Below are positions 43,709 through 55,522 of a stretch of DNA of 64,000 nucleotides, in pieces. Made by a program: the position numbers and the translations under genes. Position 1 is the stretch's first letter. Each line of letters opens with the position of its first letter. The notes under the pieces are model-generated. The model had not been told where the DNA came from and did not search any database. It saw only the letters and a list, made by a program, of their open reading frames with translations. The DNA is from Leucogyrophana mollusca (lineage: Eukaryota; Basidiomycota; Agaricomycetes; Boletales). Where the stretch lies: assembly GCA_021014945.1 (NCBI GenBank), contig MU266418.1:1-64000 (forward strand), given 5' to 3'.

Positions 43709-44197
43709 TCATTTCGGATGATTGCTTGACCCTTGTTCAGTGTCGAGGTCGTATCGCTGTATGTCCCGCCATGGTTTGCCTTTAGGCAGAACTTGACTGA
43801 AATGGTGTGAGATATATTTGTCGCTCATAGAAGAGAAGTCGTTACTGACCTGGACTCGTCAGGGATTTCGACTTCCCCTGTTTTGAGATCAATTCTCAAA
43901 AGCTTGGTGACCTCCACAGCTGGCCTGCCTGGACATCTGCATCCCGAACCCCTCGGATTCTCACCACTAGTCAACAAGGGAGTTCACACGTACATTCTGA
44001 AGATACGCGGAATAGGAAAGCAACGAGGACGAACTTCTCCGGTTGGAAGCTCTTCGAGTTCGCATGTATGCTGCACTGTCGGGGAGGAAATTCAGTAGAG
44101 GGGATCCTTTGCCACCGGCTGGAACCTGACCTATCTCCAAGAGACGACATCGTTTCAATGGTGACGGAGGGCCAGAATGACTGTCCGTAGACTGCAT
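43709..44197 (-). CDS. Small four-exon gene, 107 residues, unknown function
   Basis: Exons 44197-44131, 44075-43994, 43936-43850 and 43796-43709 total 324 bp in one frame. The protein starts MQSTDSHSGPPSPLKRCRLL, continues VQHTCELEELPTGEVRPRCF then PIPRIFRICPGRPAVEVTKL and LRIDLKTGEVEIPDES, and ends KPWRDIQRYDLDTEQGSSNH. All donors are GT and all acceptors AG, with lengths of 53-57 bp, which matches local introns. It contains two near-identical TGEV segments (LPTGEVRP / LKTGEVEI) and three cysteines. No single exon is long enough to be picked up as an open frame. It starts 219 bp from adenosylhomocysteinase on the opposite strand and may share its promoter. I do not recognise it. Confidence 0.6.
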
Positions 44198-44416
44198 AAA
44201 ACCTTCCAACAACACGAGAATCGAAACAATGAAAGTGCTAGTGACTGTGAGACTTGGTTAGTTTCTCCCAAGCTGCGCCAGAAAGCCTCTCACGATGCCG
44301 AAGCGGCAACTTCTAAACCACGTGGCTTTTTGCAGATAAAAACGCGCAGCGGGATCGTTCTCATCTCAACCCCCGCATTCTCTCTTTCCTCCATCATCTC
44401 GCAAAAACAGTTCAAA
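44198..44416. promoter_or_regulatory. Divergent promoter of the small gene and adenosylhomocysteinase
   Basis: 219 bp between opposite-strand start codons. GCAGATAAAAACGC near 44333 is a TATA-like element about 80 bp before the adenosylhomocysteinase ATG, and a pyrimidine tract (CTCTCTTTCCTCC) follows it, as is common in highly expressed fungal genes. Confidence 0.45.
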
Positions 44417-46286
44417 ATGTCTTACAAAGTTGCTGGTTAGTCACTAACTTCAGACAGTAAAATCAGATTTTGATGCGTCTTATCTGCAGACATTTCTCTC
44501 GCCGCGTTTGGCCGCAAGGAAATCGAGATCGCTGAAGTATTTCTTTATCGCCAGGATATCTTCGCACATCGTCCTGATGCGTGTTTTTCCAGCATGAAAT
44601 GCCAGGATTGATCTACATGAGGACCAAGGTAGGTTGCTAATCGCGCCATCATTCTCTCCAAAGGCTCATCGAGCTTCCTTTAGTATGGCGCCTCGAAGCC
44701 TTTGCGTGGTGCTCGTATCGCTGGGTGTCTTCACATGTAAGCTGTGTTTTCCTGTCCTAGCGCTTAACATACGCTAAGCCTCATAAAGGACGATTCAGAC
44801 CGCCGTCTTGATCGAGACGCTTACCGCCCTCGGCGCCGAGGTTACTTGGTCATCCTGCGTATGTGTTTCATCGACCAACAAGCGATAGATTTCCTTCTGA
44901 TGGGTCTGTTTGTAGAACATCTTCTCTACGCAGGACCACGCTGCTGCTGCGTAAGTGCCCCGATCACCATCTAAGCTTACGCTCATGCTGTTCATGCAGA
45001 ATTGCCGCAACTGGTGTTCCCGTGTACGCTTGGAAGGGCGAAACTGAGGAGGAGTACCAGTGGTGTATTGAGCAGACCCTCGCTGCCTTCCCTGGTGGAA
45101 AATCTCTTAACATGATCCTTGACGATGGAGGTGATTTGACGACTCTCGTTCACGAGAAATACCCCCAATACCTGAAGGGTAGGTCCGCTTTACGCACACC
45201 AAGCGCCCTGCTGACTCGCCCGCAGACGTTAAGGGTCTTTCCGAGGAGACCACCACTGGTGTCCACCACCTCTACAAGGCCTTCCGCGAAGGCAGGTTGA
45301 AGGTCCCCGCCATCAACGTCAACGACTCCGTCACCAAGTCCAAGTTCGACAACTACTACGGATGCCGTGAGTCCCTCGTCGACGGTATCAAGCGCGCAAC
45401 AGATGTTATGCTTGCGGGCAAGGTCGCTGTTGTTGCTGGGTACGGTGACGTCGGCAAGGGTGTACGTAGTACTTTGGTTCACGCTGGTCAACTTTTACTT
45501 ATGTTGATTCCATCAGTGTGCTGAGTCTCTGCGCTCTTACGGTGCTCGCGTTTTGGTCACGGAGATCGATCCCATTAACGCTCTCCAAGCGGCTATGGCT
45601 GGCTACGAAGTCACTACGATGGAGGATGCTGCTCACCGCTCCAATGTCTTCGTTACTACCACTGGTAACCGCGACATCATCACTGCCAAGCACTTCACCG
45701 CAATGCCCGAAGATGCCATCGTCTGCAAGTAAGTTAAACGCCCTTCAAGGTACCGAGGTTTTCTAATCGGCATGCAGCATCGGTCACTTCGATGTCGAGA
45801 TCGATGTCGCTTGGTTGAAGGCCAACGCTAAGCAAATTGTCAACGTTAAGCCTCAAGTTGATCGCTACACCATGCCCTCTGGTCGCCACGTCATCCTCCT
45901 CGCTGAGGGCCGTCTCGTCAACTTGGGGTACGTTGATTTGATTGAGTTTAGTAGCTCCCTTTTTGACCAACTGATACAGCTGTGCCACCGGCCATCCATC
46001 CTTTGTCATGTCCTGCTCGTTCGCCAACCAGGTCCTGGCCCAGATTGCTCTCTGGACTACTCCTGAGAAGTTCCCTCTTGGTGTCCACATGCTGCCCAAG
46101 GAGCTTGACGAGGAGGTCGCCCGCGCCCATCTTGCCCAGCTTAACGTCAAGTTAACTGAGCTGTCGCCCGAGCAATCCAGCTACCTCGACATTCCTGTCG
46201 CCGGTCCTTACAAGGCTTCGCACTACAGGTCAGGTTCAAGGTTCAATTAGCAAAGCACTATGACTTACACCCCTTCCAGGTATTAA
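44417..46286 (+). CDS. SAH1: Adenosylhomocysteinase (S-adenosyl-L-homocysteine hydrolase)
   Basis: Splits S-adenosylhomocysteine into adenosine and homocysteine, removing the product that inhibits methyltransferases; a cytosolic NAD-dependent tetramer. The frame starts [20 protein letters not shown] and runs through [99 protein letters not shown] (with the conserved lysine and asparagine of the active site), the NAD-binding [18 protein letters not shown], the CNIGHFD segment, [20 protein letters not shown] and the C-terminal KASHYRY that closes the site. About eleven exons; the last encodes only R(part)-Y before TAA at 46284. Full length (about 430 residues) with no missing motif. Confidence 0.97.
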
Positions 46287-46902
46287 ATGCTTGTATGTTG
46301 CATGATGGCCTCAACGTGCCCTCGCTAGTCAAAACGAGATGACGGGACCTTCAACGTCCTTTTGGGTGGATGTTATTATTATGGAAGAGTCTCAACGCTC
46401 TTGGCTCAGGCAAGGCGAAAAGGCTGGCTCCCGATGAGCCAACGTGGGGTTTTGTCTCCCGGCTCTGAATCCCCTGCGGGAATGGGATGTCAGCCACAGA
46501 TGGGTCGTTGCAGTTCGGGCCTCAACGTGCCCTCCCTTTGTTTAGTTGCACTAGCGTACACAATGCATCGGTTGAAGTTGCGACACCGAACTAGTCTAGA
46601 AAGATACACTCGTCACGCGTCTCATCAAACTAACTGGGCCCCTAGGGCCCTATACATTTAACCCTACAGCCTCCGAATGTTGCACTTCAACCTGATCTGA
46701 ATCATGATCAGCTCAATCATCGATAAGTATGACCGGATCTCGCATCGATTCTGGAACCTCTTGATAGACGTGAGAGGAACTTAATATTCAAGTCATTTGA
46801 CCATCAATGGGAAGTCTCGACATTGGATTGGCTCTGGAAAGAGTCGTAGTCATCTCGAGTTAAGTACCCCCAAGCTTTGTGCGCATTAGCTCTGACGACA
46901 TG
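46287..46902. other. Intergenic region
   Basis: 600 bp between two plus-strand genes. A short direct repeat, GCCTCAACGTGCCCTC, occurs at 46310 and 46521. No gene seen. Confidence 0.45.
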
Positions 46903-48582
46903 TCCGCCACGAGTACTGTCTCACTGCTCAGCCCCTTGGACCCTGCGTCTCTCTCGGAAGCAGAGCAGGAGAAATCTGCCCCATGGATTGTCCGGAAACT
47001 CGTTGGAGTGAGTCCATTTAGTGTGTAAACATCCGTCTAGGCCTTAACTGAAGATTCTGCACGCTTTCAGTCGATGACTGGGAGAATCGTCATGTCCTCC
47101 TACGAGTCTTTGAGGGCTGCTGGCACAAACATAATATGTCTTTCGCCGGTACCTTGCCTTTCGTGCCGAGACGATCTTGCGCTGATTGAACGTGCGTCCG
47201 GCAGTGGGGAGACTCTTCACCGCTACTTCTACCATGCATCCGGTTCAGAGACCTAGCAGTCCACGGAGTAGTAATGGCCACAGTGAGGTCCTGTTTCTAA
47301 GGAAATATCGCAAGCTAACTGGCCAACTGCTTGGAGGGAGGGGTTGCAGCTATAGCGGCCCCCGTGATGGGACCAGTTTCTGATGCCGTGATGTCCACTG
47401 TTGGGGACAGTATCTTGGTTGAAATGGGCCTTCACACCGGGTTTGAACTGTCAGCTAAAGCCGCTGATGACTTGATCCTGGATGGAGCCTTGAAGAGAGT
47501 GGTGCCAATACACTCTGCGAGGCTCGAGACCACAGGGGTCAAGACGATGACTATTACCCTAAAGTATAAACATACAATCGAGGACGCGTCTCTGGGTTTC
47601 TTTAGAAGCAGCTTGCACAAGTGGGTCGACGACAGGATTCTCGTAGGCACGTCAGGCTAAACTCCCACAGAGATAATTCGTTGTTTTCTGCAGTGAAAGA
47701 TTATCTTTCGATTGAGAAAGGGTGGTTTTCCCCTTATCTATTCGCCAGTGGTCGGCGCCCCGTCATTCCACGGTCAGTGAAACCGGACGTCGTCTTCTGC
47801 CATGGACCGTTTCTATCAGGTAAGGTACCCACTGTGTCGCTGCTCGGTGTGGTTGTTCGCGTGCACTGATGGATGATCCTGGAGGTGACTATAGCGTCGG
47901 CGAGGCTCTTCTGGCAGAATCAGCGTCTGTTATCACTCTCTGCCCTGCCCTTCCGCCTCCAGCATCCCCTGTCCCAACTCTCGCTTCCGCACACCATAGC
48001 TTTTTATCCGTGACCGATCTCCCAAAACTCAGTCATTTCACTCGATCGCGCAGCCCTTCTCCCGAACCAGCCTTGGCTCCGGTGCCTCAGCCACCGGCTC
48101 CCCGCCGGATTGTCGTGCTCGTGCTGGGACTGAAGCCACACCGCAAGTTCTGGGCCACAAGTTCAAGGCCAAGTGAAAGTGTCATACAGTATCAGCTTCT
48201 AAATGGCTGTCCGGCTGTTGTGCTACCTGCTAAGCTTGGAGCACCTCTTCTAGCGTGGGATGGGCTCACGCTGGAAGAGCTCTGGAAAGTACCACTACCT
48301 CAGGGTGACGACTTGAAGAGGGACCTTACATTTACCGGGAACCAGTTTGAGGGGATTGTGAACGTCCTCTTCGAATACATCGACTTATGTGTGGATTGGG
48401 AGAGAGTGGTGATGCTGGATGAAGCTAGCGGGGGAGGTCAAACGGAAGCAGACAAGAAGACTTTGGTGAGGGATGCCCTGGCTTTGGTGATTGCGGGCGC
48501 GGTACGGAGTGGTTCGAGCAAAGAGGTGAAGAAGGAGGTCGATCAGTCAAGGTGCGGGATCGCTATGTGGCGTATTCCTTGA
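46903..48582 (+). CDS. Unrecognised multi-exon protein
   Basis: The start MSATSTVSLLSPLDPASLSE follows an intergenic stretch, and the donor at 47008 (GTGAGT) is strong. The next exon probably reads SMTGRIVMSSYESLRAAGTN. Further coding blocks are GGVAAIAAPVMGPVSDAVMS with TLKYKHTIEDASLGFFRSSL (47331-47660), DYLSIEKGWFSPYLFASGRR (about 47690-47820), and a long last block from about 47890 to the stop at 48580, including EALLAESASVITLCPALPPP, FLSVTDLPKLSHFTRSRSPS, IQYQLLNGCPAVVLPAKLGA and FEGIVNVLFEYIDLCVDWER. The last block looks folded, apart from a Ser/Pro linker, and may be enzymatic, but no catalytic motif is clear. Junctions around 47190-47330 and 47830-47890 are uncertain. Confidence 0.65.
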
Positions 48583-49042
48583 GGCCGTGTGATGCCCCAC
48601 CAGTGACACGGGCACGTAACGTATTCGCATCTTGTCCTGGCCAAAACAAATCAGCTCCTGCAATTAATCGTTGAAGTTCTGGTACTTAAATACGACCGAA
48701 GTGTGCGTGAGCACATGGTTGGGAGAGCACCGCCACCCAAAAGTGATCGCACAGTACGATCGGTAAAAACCGACAATTTCGGAATAACCCGATCAATCTG
48801 AAGCGCTGCCGCGGGGCTCTAAATTATCTCTACTGGTCCTCAGGCCCCTTCATCGCTTTCGCCCCCCGGGTCTCGACGTTTGGCGCACTGGAGTCTTCTC
48901 CTGTCGTGTTTGCATTTGCTTTGTTTTCTGGTCTGTACGGCTGGTTGGCTTCACTCTCCATAAACCCAGGTCCCAACGTTCTGGTCTGTAATCCGAAGCT
49001 GCATCAGTCAGCTACCTCTGAACGTTTAGCAGCCTTCGGCAC
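48583..49042. other. Intergenic: promoter of the LARP gene
   Basis: 460 bp upstream of the La-motif gene; pyrimidine-rich near the 3' end (GTCTTCTCCTGTCGTGTTTGC..). No gene seen. Confidence 0.45.
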
Positions 49043-52000
49043 ATGGTCTCCCTAGCGTCTGCTGCCTTGAAGACGCCCTCTGTGTCGTATGCTGAGCGCG
49101 CTAAAAGTGGATATTCTGTCCGGTCTTCCAAGGATTCGCAGGACGCTTCCCGGCAACGTTCTGTGCATCCAGTGGCCACAAGCGGCTTGATTACGTCCAC
49201 CTCATCTCAGGCTCGTACAGCTGAGTCGAATGCTTCTTCAGGCTCCGTTGAAGCCCCCAATAGAACATTTAATTCCAATTCCGGACCACCTTCAGACTCT
49301 CTGACAGAAAATGCTGATGACGCGCACGTTAGCAAGCGGTCAACCTCCACGCAAGTGTCGCAAACTGTGGGTCAGGGAGCCCCCGTGGGGAACGTGTGGG
49401 CTGCCCGATTACGGGAAAAAGCCCAGGCTCAGGCGCTAGCTCAAAATTTTCCTCAATCGTTGCCTACCCCCTCTTCTATGCAGCTGTCCTTATACACGCC
49501 CTCGAGTTCATCTCCGTTCACCACCGCGCACAATCCTCCTGGCACCACACAAATGCCCTCCGTTGTACCAGTTGCGCGAAGCAATGCACCATCTATCAAC
49601 AGTGCTCAGAGTGACCTTGACGCTGATGTCGATCCATTCGTCGTCCGCATGCCATCACACCTATCGCGGGCTTCTTCTGCAGCGCTCCCTGTAGCACCTA
49701 CGGATGATATATGGCCTGAAGTGGGAGCAGCCTCCACACAAGCAGTCCACTCGCGAATATATAGTGGTGAGCCAGCACGCGAGAGTAACGAGCCAAGCAG
49801 CAGCAGAAAGGATGGGAGCTCTTCGTCTGATCAAGTCGCCGGGCCCAAGAAGAGTGCGTTGTCCATCACATTTACTGCCCTGTTTCACGTAGACCTTGTG
49901 GTCCATCCCTTTGAACTTTCCTTATTCGCCCTCAAGTCCTACTGATCTCGACTCATCGATGTGCATTTTCTATTTCCACAATCAGGTGAAAAAACAAAGT
50001 GGGTTCCAATACCTCCGAAGGAACTTCAAGCGGCATTTGATGCCATACGATCGCCGGCTCGTAGTGCTTCACCCGAAGGGCGGTACCTTTCGCCTCATTT
50101 ACGGGATAGAAGTGCTCGCGGCCTGAAGGGCCTTTCAGGAACCGGTGGCGAGATATTCTCTGGGAGCCACACCCCAAGTTATTCGGCTCACAGCTCGTCC
50201 GCTTCACAGTCCGCTGTCCACTCCCAAAGTCAAAGCCGCTCTGGAAGTCTACGATCCAGTCCTCGATTGCGGGCACGAGCCGTAACAGTAGGAGAAGAGG
50301 TGTCAAGATCCGTGTCCGGGGAGGGGAGAGACTCTTCTCGTGGGACATCCTCACACCGTCACCATCACACACACACGAGCATGCTGAATGGTCACGCATA
50401 TCCCTTACCTGCCCGAGGGCCTCCTCGCATGTCTGGGAAAGATGGGATGCCGTTCTTCCATTTGCCCCTTCCCATACCACTGGCTATTGACTTATCTCGA
50501 CATCCGTCTCATCGCTCCTCTCCAACTTCTCCGACGTCCTATCCATATGCATTCCAAGGTTTGAACGGCCTGCCGAACCACGTTCCTGGAGCTTCTTCTC
50601 CGCCGTTTTTGCACGGGGGGTATCATGTTTCACCAGGGAGTGGGGCCACTTATCCTGTCTTTTCTCCATATCCCGCTTACGGCTATGGCCAGGCGAATCC
50701 TTACTGGAGCTCTTATCCCTTGCAGCCCGATCTGTATCGCGCCTCTGCAGGCCTATCCTCAAGTTCGATTCAGCCGGAACTCTCAGGGTCTAGCGAAGTG
50801 GCAACAGGTCATAGCGCGCGAATACACGTTCGTCGGTCTTCGAAAGAAGAGCAACCAGAATCACTGGTGCCGGCGAAAGCGCGTAGTGACTCTTTGCAAG
50901 GCAGTCAAACAGTCGAGCCAAAGAAACCTCGACGAACGATGGTATTCGGCAGTATAGGGGACTCAGACACGAGGAGTCCCAGTCCACCAGAGGCTAAGCC
51001 GTCATGTGGAGCAAATGACGCCGAGAGCAGTGACGCGAGGGCGAACGACCATCCAATTGAGCTGTTCCCAGCGTTTTCGATCGGTGTCTCTGCCGGCGAA
51101 ACTGGTCCTTCGTGGTCTGGGTCCCGCAATCACCTTCTGAAATTCACTCAAAGGCCGGACGGATCCACAGCAGACCTAACCAATCGAGCAACGTTAGAAG
51201 CTCCTGGTGTTGGAGAGGAGCAGTCCTCAGATCGCGCTGACAGTGATGCTCCTTCACCGAAAGCCGAAATAAGCGAACCTCGCACTCAAGCTACGAAATG
51301 GGAATTTGGGACAACACGACATTATGATATAACTGACGAACTTCACTCGCTACCGGGTCAGCAAGAACCCGAAGAAACAACGCTATTGTTAGATGAATCA
51401 TCGAGGGAGCAACAACAGGTGGACGCGCTGGCCGCTCCGACACATCGTTCCGGTTCTACGACCAAACCGAGGGTAGCTGCCAATGGCTATCAGGTGCGAA
51501 CTACATCACCCCTTTCCCCTTCTCAGGCTGGTCCCTCTCTTGCTGGTTGCGAAGAAGAATCAACGACGAGTGATGTGTGGGAGGTGAAGGATTATGGATA
51601 TGGCTTTGGTGACGTCAGCGGCAGCGAACACGCGATGGAAATCATTCGACAAGAGATGCTAGCAAGGGAACGACAAAGGATATTGGATGGCCAGAAAGAG
51701 TTAGCCAAGGTAGAGCAAGAAAGGGAGCGAGAACGAGCACGAGAAATGCTTGAGAGAGAACGTGAGCGGAAGGAGCGGGAGTGGGAAAAAGAGCCGGAAT
51801 GGGAGAGAATGAGGGAGCAAGAACGAGTTACTGGAAGGCCACGACGAGGCTCTTTCACAGGTTCATATAACAGCTATGATCGGGGTAATTTCAGGGGACG
51901 TAGGGGAAGAGGCTTTGGAGGACGTCCGTTCGGCAACCGCCATCTTGGTCGAGGAGGATATCAACACCAGAAGCTGGCTTCTATGCCACATATAACACCG

Positions 52001-52721
52001 CCACCGTTCCAAGTCAACCCAGCAGCTTCGCTTGCAAATCATATAAGCGCATATAGTCAACCTTCCCTTCTAACAGGATACATCTCACCTACTCTCGATC
52101 CATACCTACCCGTGTCCGCAACCATTCATCCGCAAACGGGACTTCCGGTGACTATGGCACACTCCATGTCACCTTTTTCGGACACTACACGCACCTATCT
52201 CCTTACTCAGCTAGAGTACTATCTGAGCCCGCAAAATATGGCGCAAGACTTTTTCCTCAGGCAACGGGCAAGTCTCTCACGTACCGTACTGCCAACGGTA
52301 CTCACACATTTAACAGATGGATGATTCCGGGTGGATACCCATATCGTTGCTTGCTTCGTTCAACAGGGTCAGAAATCTGACGACAGACGTCGCGCTTGTC
52401 GCAGAGGTGCTGCGGCAGTCGAACATGGCGGAGGTTGAGGGCGATTGGGTCCGGATGAGCGGGCGGCAATGGGAACAGTTCGTCTTGCCCAGTCAACACA
52501 AGAATGCTGCTCAGCAACCCGACGCTAAGGTCACCGAATTCCCAACTCCAGAGGACGAAGCGAGGGAAGAGGAAGAGCACCAATCCAGTCAGGTTCCGGA
52601 ACACGAAGCCGAAGTGGAGGATGTCGATGGCTATGTTGACGACGAGGACGAAGAAGATGTCGTCTTCGTCATCGGCGAGGAGGCAGAAGGTTCATGGATG
52701 CCAGAACGACGGCAGCCATGA
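49043..52721 (+). CDS. La-related protein (LARP1/Sro9 type)
   Basis: RNA-binding regulator of mRNA stability and translation. Three exons (49043-49853, 49986-52267, 52317-52721) give 1,165 residues. Nearly 1,000 residues of Ser/Pro-rich disordered sequence precede the La motif, with a conserved-looking WVPIPPKELQAAF segment near the second exon start, an E/R-rich helical run (EREREREM-type, about 51710-51830) and an RGG-like patch (NFRGRRGRGFGGRPFGNRHL). The La motif spans the last junction: TYLLTQLEYYLSPQNMAQDF then FLRQR | MDDSGWIPISLLASFNRVRN and LTTDVALVAEVLRQS. The intron between them starts GCAAGT, a GC-AG intron; the nearby GT would shift frame and stop. The acidic tail (DDEDEEDVVFVIGEEAEGS) ends at 52721. 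Lack of a DM15 region points to the Sro9-like rather than full LARP1 type. Confidence 0.88.
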
Positions 52722-53443
52722 TCAACCATGATGGTAACCTATTTCGGCCGATGTCTGAAATCACACCACACTCGCTCACTGGACTCTCTTCCCCTATCTT
52801 ATTTGCTTTGTCTTTGCAACTGATTTGACATCACGTTTTCGGTGGCATAATTTTGCTCTATCTATCCGGTGATGCGCCCGCATTCGACTCGTAGAATGCG
52901 AATATCACCAACATCAACGTCACAATCATCCTGCATCATTCATTCGAAAGTCCAGCATACATCTTTCATTTTGCCATTCTTTCTCCGGGTAACTTCTATC
53001 AACAGTCATTCAGTCTTTGTTTTGCAACAGTTTTCGCTTACGTGTCCTGGGCACACTACTGAACAATGGCAATGTGCAATGTAGGTCTATTGTAGGACCC
53101 CGAAATCTCATATGCAGGAGGAACTCGGGACAGATGCCCAGAAACTCGACAGGACCATTAATGCGCATCCAGTGGGGACAGTGCCTTGAGTACATGTTGC
53201 ATACCGCTGTACGCGAGAGAGCTGCACTGTTGCTGCAGTGCAGGCAACCTTGAGTCATGGGATTGATCAGTACTGGTGTTGTTTGACGCCTGGGGTGCCT
53301 GAGGACAACCTGGAGATACACATGGCCGAAGTTTTGGGGTCCTCGCATGATAGACGCTGCGGCGCAGTTGCTTCCGATATAAGAAACGTCGAACGTTGAC
53401 GCCATCGACAAACCAGCCAAAGTCCTCATTCACAGCTGCAGTC
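52722..53443. other. Intergenic region
   Basis: 720 bp between two plus-strand genes. Only shadow frames; ACTGTTGCTGCAGTGCAGG (53226) is a small palindromic element. No gene called. Confidence 0.45.
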
Positions 53444-53969
53444 ATGGTCAAGGCTTCCGACGTTGTTCTTATCCTTGTGCGTACTCGTTAGTGAGCAATG
53501 GCTGTTGACCCAAGGATTCACTCTACTTAGGTCGCAATACTCTTCCCCCCAGCTGCAGCCGCGTTCATCACAGGATGCAGCTGCGACCTTCTCATTAACA
53601 TCTGCTTGACTGTGTAAGCCTTGACTACTCCAGTATATTCCTTGCTCTATACTTACAAGCAAATAGTCTCGGTTACTTCCCGGGGCACATCGTGGGTTCA
53701 GGATATCGTCATCAACTTCGTCGACCTGACACCTGGTGTTCTTATTAGCACGCGTTCTGGCTTATCTATAAGAAGATGCAAGCAGAGGAGCGCTATGGCC
53801 ATGGCGGCTTTATCTGTACGCACCAAGTCCCCTTTGATTCCATGTCGTACCGATATTCAAAGTTCGTCGTTTCTGACTCGCAGATACCGGCAATGGTCAT
53901 TATCAGCCTTTGAATCAGGGCTCAGGATATGGCCAAGGTGCACCCGTCAACTACGGTGCTACCAACTGA
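53444..53969 (+). CDS. PMP3: Pmp3/UPF0057 plasma-membrane proteolipid
   Basis: Tiny membrane protein that affects membrane potential and salt tolerance in yeast. Five exons; the first is 53444-53476 (MVKASDVVLIL). The family core is complete: VAILFPPAAAAFITGCSCDL, LINICLTVLGYFPGHIHAFW and LIYKK. This gives two membrane helices with the conserved FPP, the cysteine pair before DLLINI, and PGHIHA-W. The tail is longer than in yeast Pmp3 and hydrophilic (GNGHYQPLNQGSGYGQGAPV), more like the Sna2/Sna4 branch. The stop is at 53967-53969. All introns are 45-75 bp. Confidence 0.9.
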
Positions 53970-54179
53970 TCCACGTGTCCTTGCTATGTATCTGTTGACG
54001 GTGTGACGGTGGTGGACGAGCGGTGGTGGACCGGGTACACCAAGCAGTATTTATATCGGGGAAAACTGGTGCATATAGTTCAACCTCGAATTTCTGTAAA
54101 TTATATTATCACCCGCGCTGTCTCTTCAAAGTTTTCGGAGTATCGACCGGCATCAAGACACAGCATGTTTCGTGAGGCT

Positions 54180-55219
54180 TTAAACTTTTATCAACTTAGT
54201 CGCTACCATCATGGTCTCGAAGTCTGCCAGACTCATGGACTTGTCAGGCGATGTTGAGAATGCTTCGAGCATTTCCACGATCTTATCGCAAGGGGTCAAG
54301 ATCAGTGTAGATAACAGCACTCAAATACACTTGCCTCTTCGGCCTTGAGCTTCTCTTTCAAGAGGGTTGCGACGCGTGTGATGTCTTTAATCATGATTTT
54401 TTGTCGGTCCAACTCGGAGTCAGGGACGCCGGGAAAGAAGCGAGCAAAATCCTCTCGACAGCGAGCCTTTTGGTGCCCAGCTAGCCCTCTTTTACTAACA
54501 CCGATGGGCGAGGCAGGTCTGGCTGAAGACTTGCGAGGTTTAGTAGCCTTTCGTCGTGAAGTGGACGCAAAATTTGAGTCTTCAACGTATTCTTCATCCG
54601 ACGCTTGATCTGGGCTGCTGGATTCATCACTAGCGGACATGCGATAGTCATCACTATCAGGCCCACTGTCTTCACCTTCGCCATCATTTGTATTTGCATT
54701 TCGGGGGGTACTCAACTCCCTCACATCTCCCTCATTGTCGCCATCGCCTGCGTCAAGTAGTGCGGCGCAAACAGATCTCCAATCCTTTCTGCTGACACCG
54801 CCTTCTTGAGACTGTGCTCCCCAGCCTGAAGCAGCGTTACGGAAAACTGAGAGAATTTCCTCGTCATCTGAAGGCAGATCAAGATGTCGTAGGGCCGATG
54901 GAATGGAGGATAGTGGTAGGTGGGAAGCGGCTTCCAGGTAAGAAGAGGAATCCTCCGAGTCATCCTCTTCGTCGATCAAAAAGCCACCTGGCTCAGCGTC
55001 TTCGACCAGGAACCCTCCAGCCTCAGGTTCATCAGCGAGAAAGCCCCCTGCCTCTTCTGCGACGAAGCCCTCGGTTTGAGGGACTACATCTTTCCTGCGT
55101 TTCCGTAGGTTTTGGGTTGACGATTGTCTTGCGGAGGAACCGGTGGCGGATGCATCGAATGCTTCATCGATGTGTCGTCCGACGTGTGAAGGTAGCGCTA
55201 TGAAGGCCGGGTCTTCCAT
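54180..55219 (-). CDS. Acidic protein with GGFL repeats and a centrin-like EF-hand pair
   Basis: Two exons (55219-54335, 54281-54180) give 328 residues. After MEDPAFIALPSHVGRHIDEA come four near-repeats built on EAGGFLxDE (GFVAEEA, GGFLADEPEA, GGFLVEDAEP, GGFLIDEEDD), then long Ser/Asp/Glu-rich stretches and a basic patch (RRKATKPRKSSARP). The C-terminal 80 residues (REDFARFFPGVPDSELDRQK, IMIKDITRVATLLKEKLKAE, E|IVEMLEAFSTSPDKSMSLAD, FETMMVATKL) follow the pattern of the centrin/calmodulin C-lobe: ITLKDLKRVA-L-E-L-EEIxEMLEAF-S-DGxVSLxDF. The loop residues are degenerate, so calcium binding is doubtful. The intron starts GCAAGT (GC-AG). Function unknown. Confidence 0.72.
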
Positions 55220-55522
55220 TTCGAGTTCTGATACGGTTTGCGAAGGGCACCAAATGACAACAGTAAGTTCTGAGGAAACACGAAGACTCCGACACAAAGA
55301 CCCAGCCACTTCACGTGATAATCGTGTCACATGTCTGCGGCCACCAGATGCAGAGGACAGAACGACGATTGTACTACCTCCTTATAAGCACTGGGTTCAT
55401 ATCGTGTCGTTCGCTAAAGGGAATAATGCCGAGAATGACGGTCCCTGGGCGTTGTTACATGGCACTGTTCAAATTTCAAAAAGATCCTCACTTGGTGACC
55501 CTTACCTCCATCGCCCTCCCCA
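55220..55522. promoter_or_regulatory. Divergent promoter between the EF-hand gene and the first MFS paralogue
   Basis: 303 bp between opposite start codons. CTTATAAGCACTGG (55382) is TATA-like for the plus-strand gene. Nothing more specific is visible. Confidence 0.4.
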
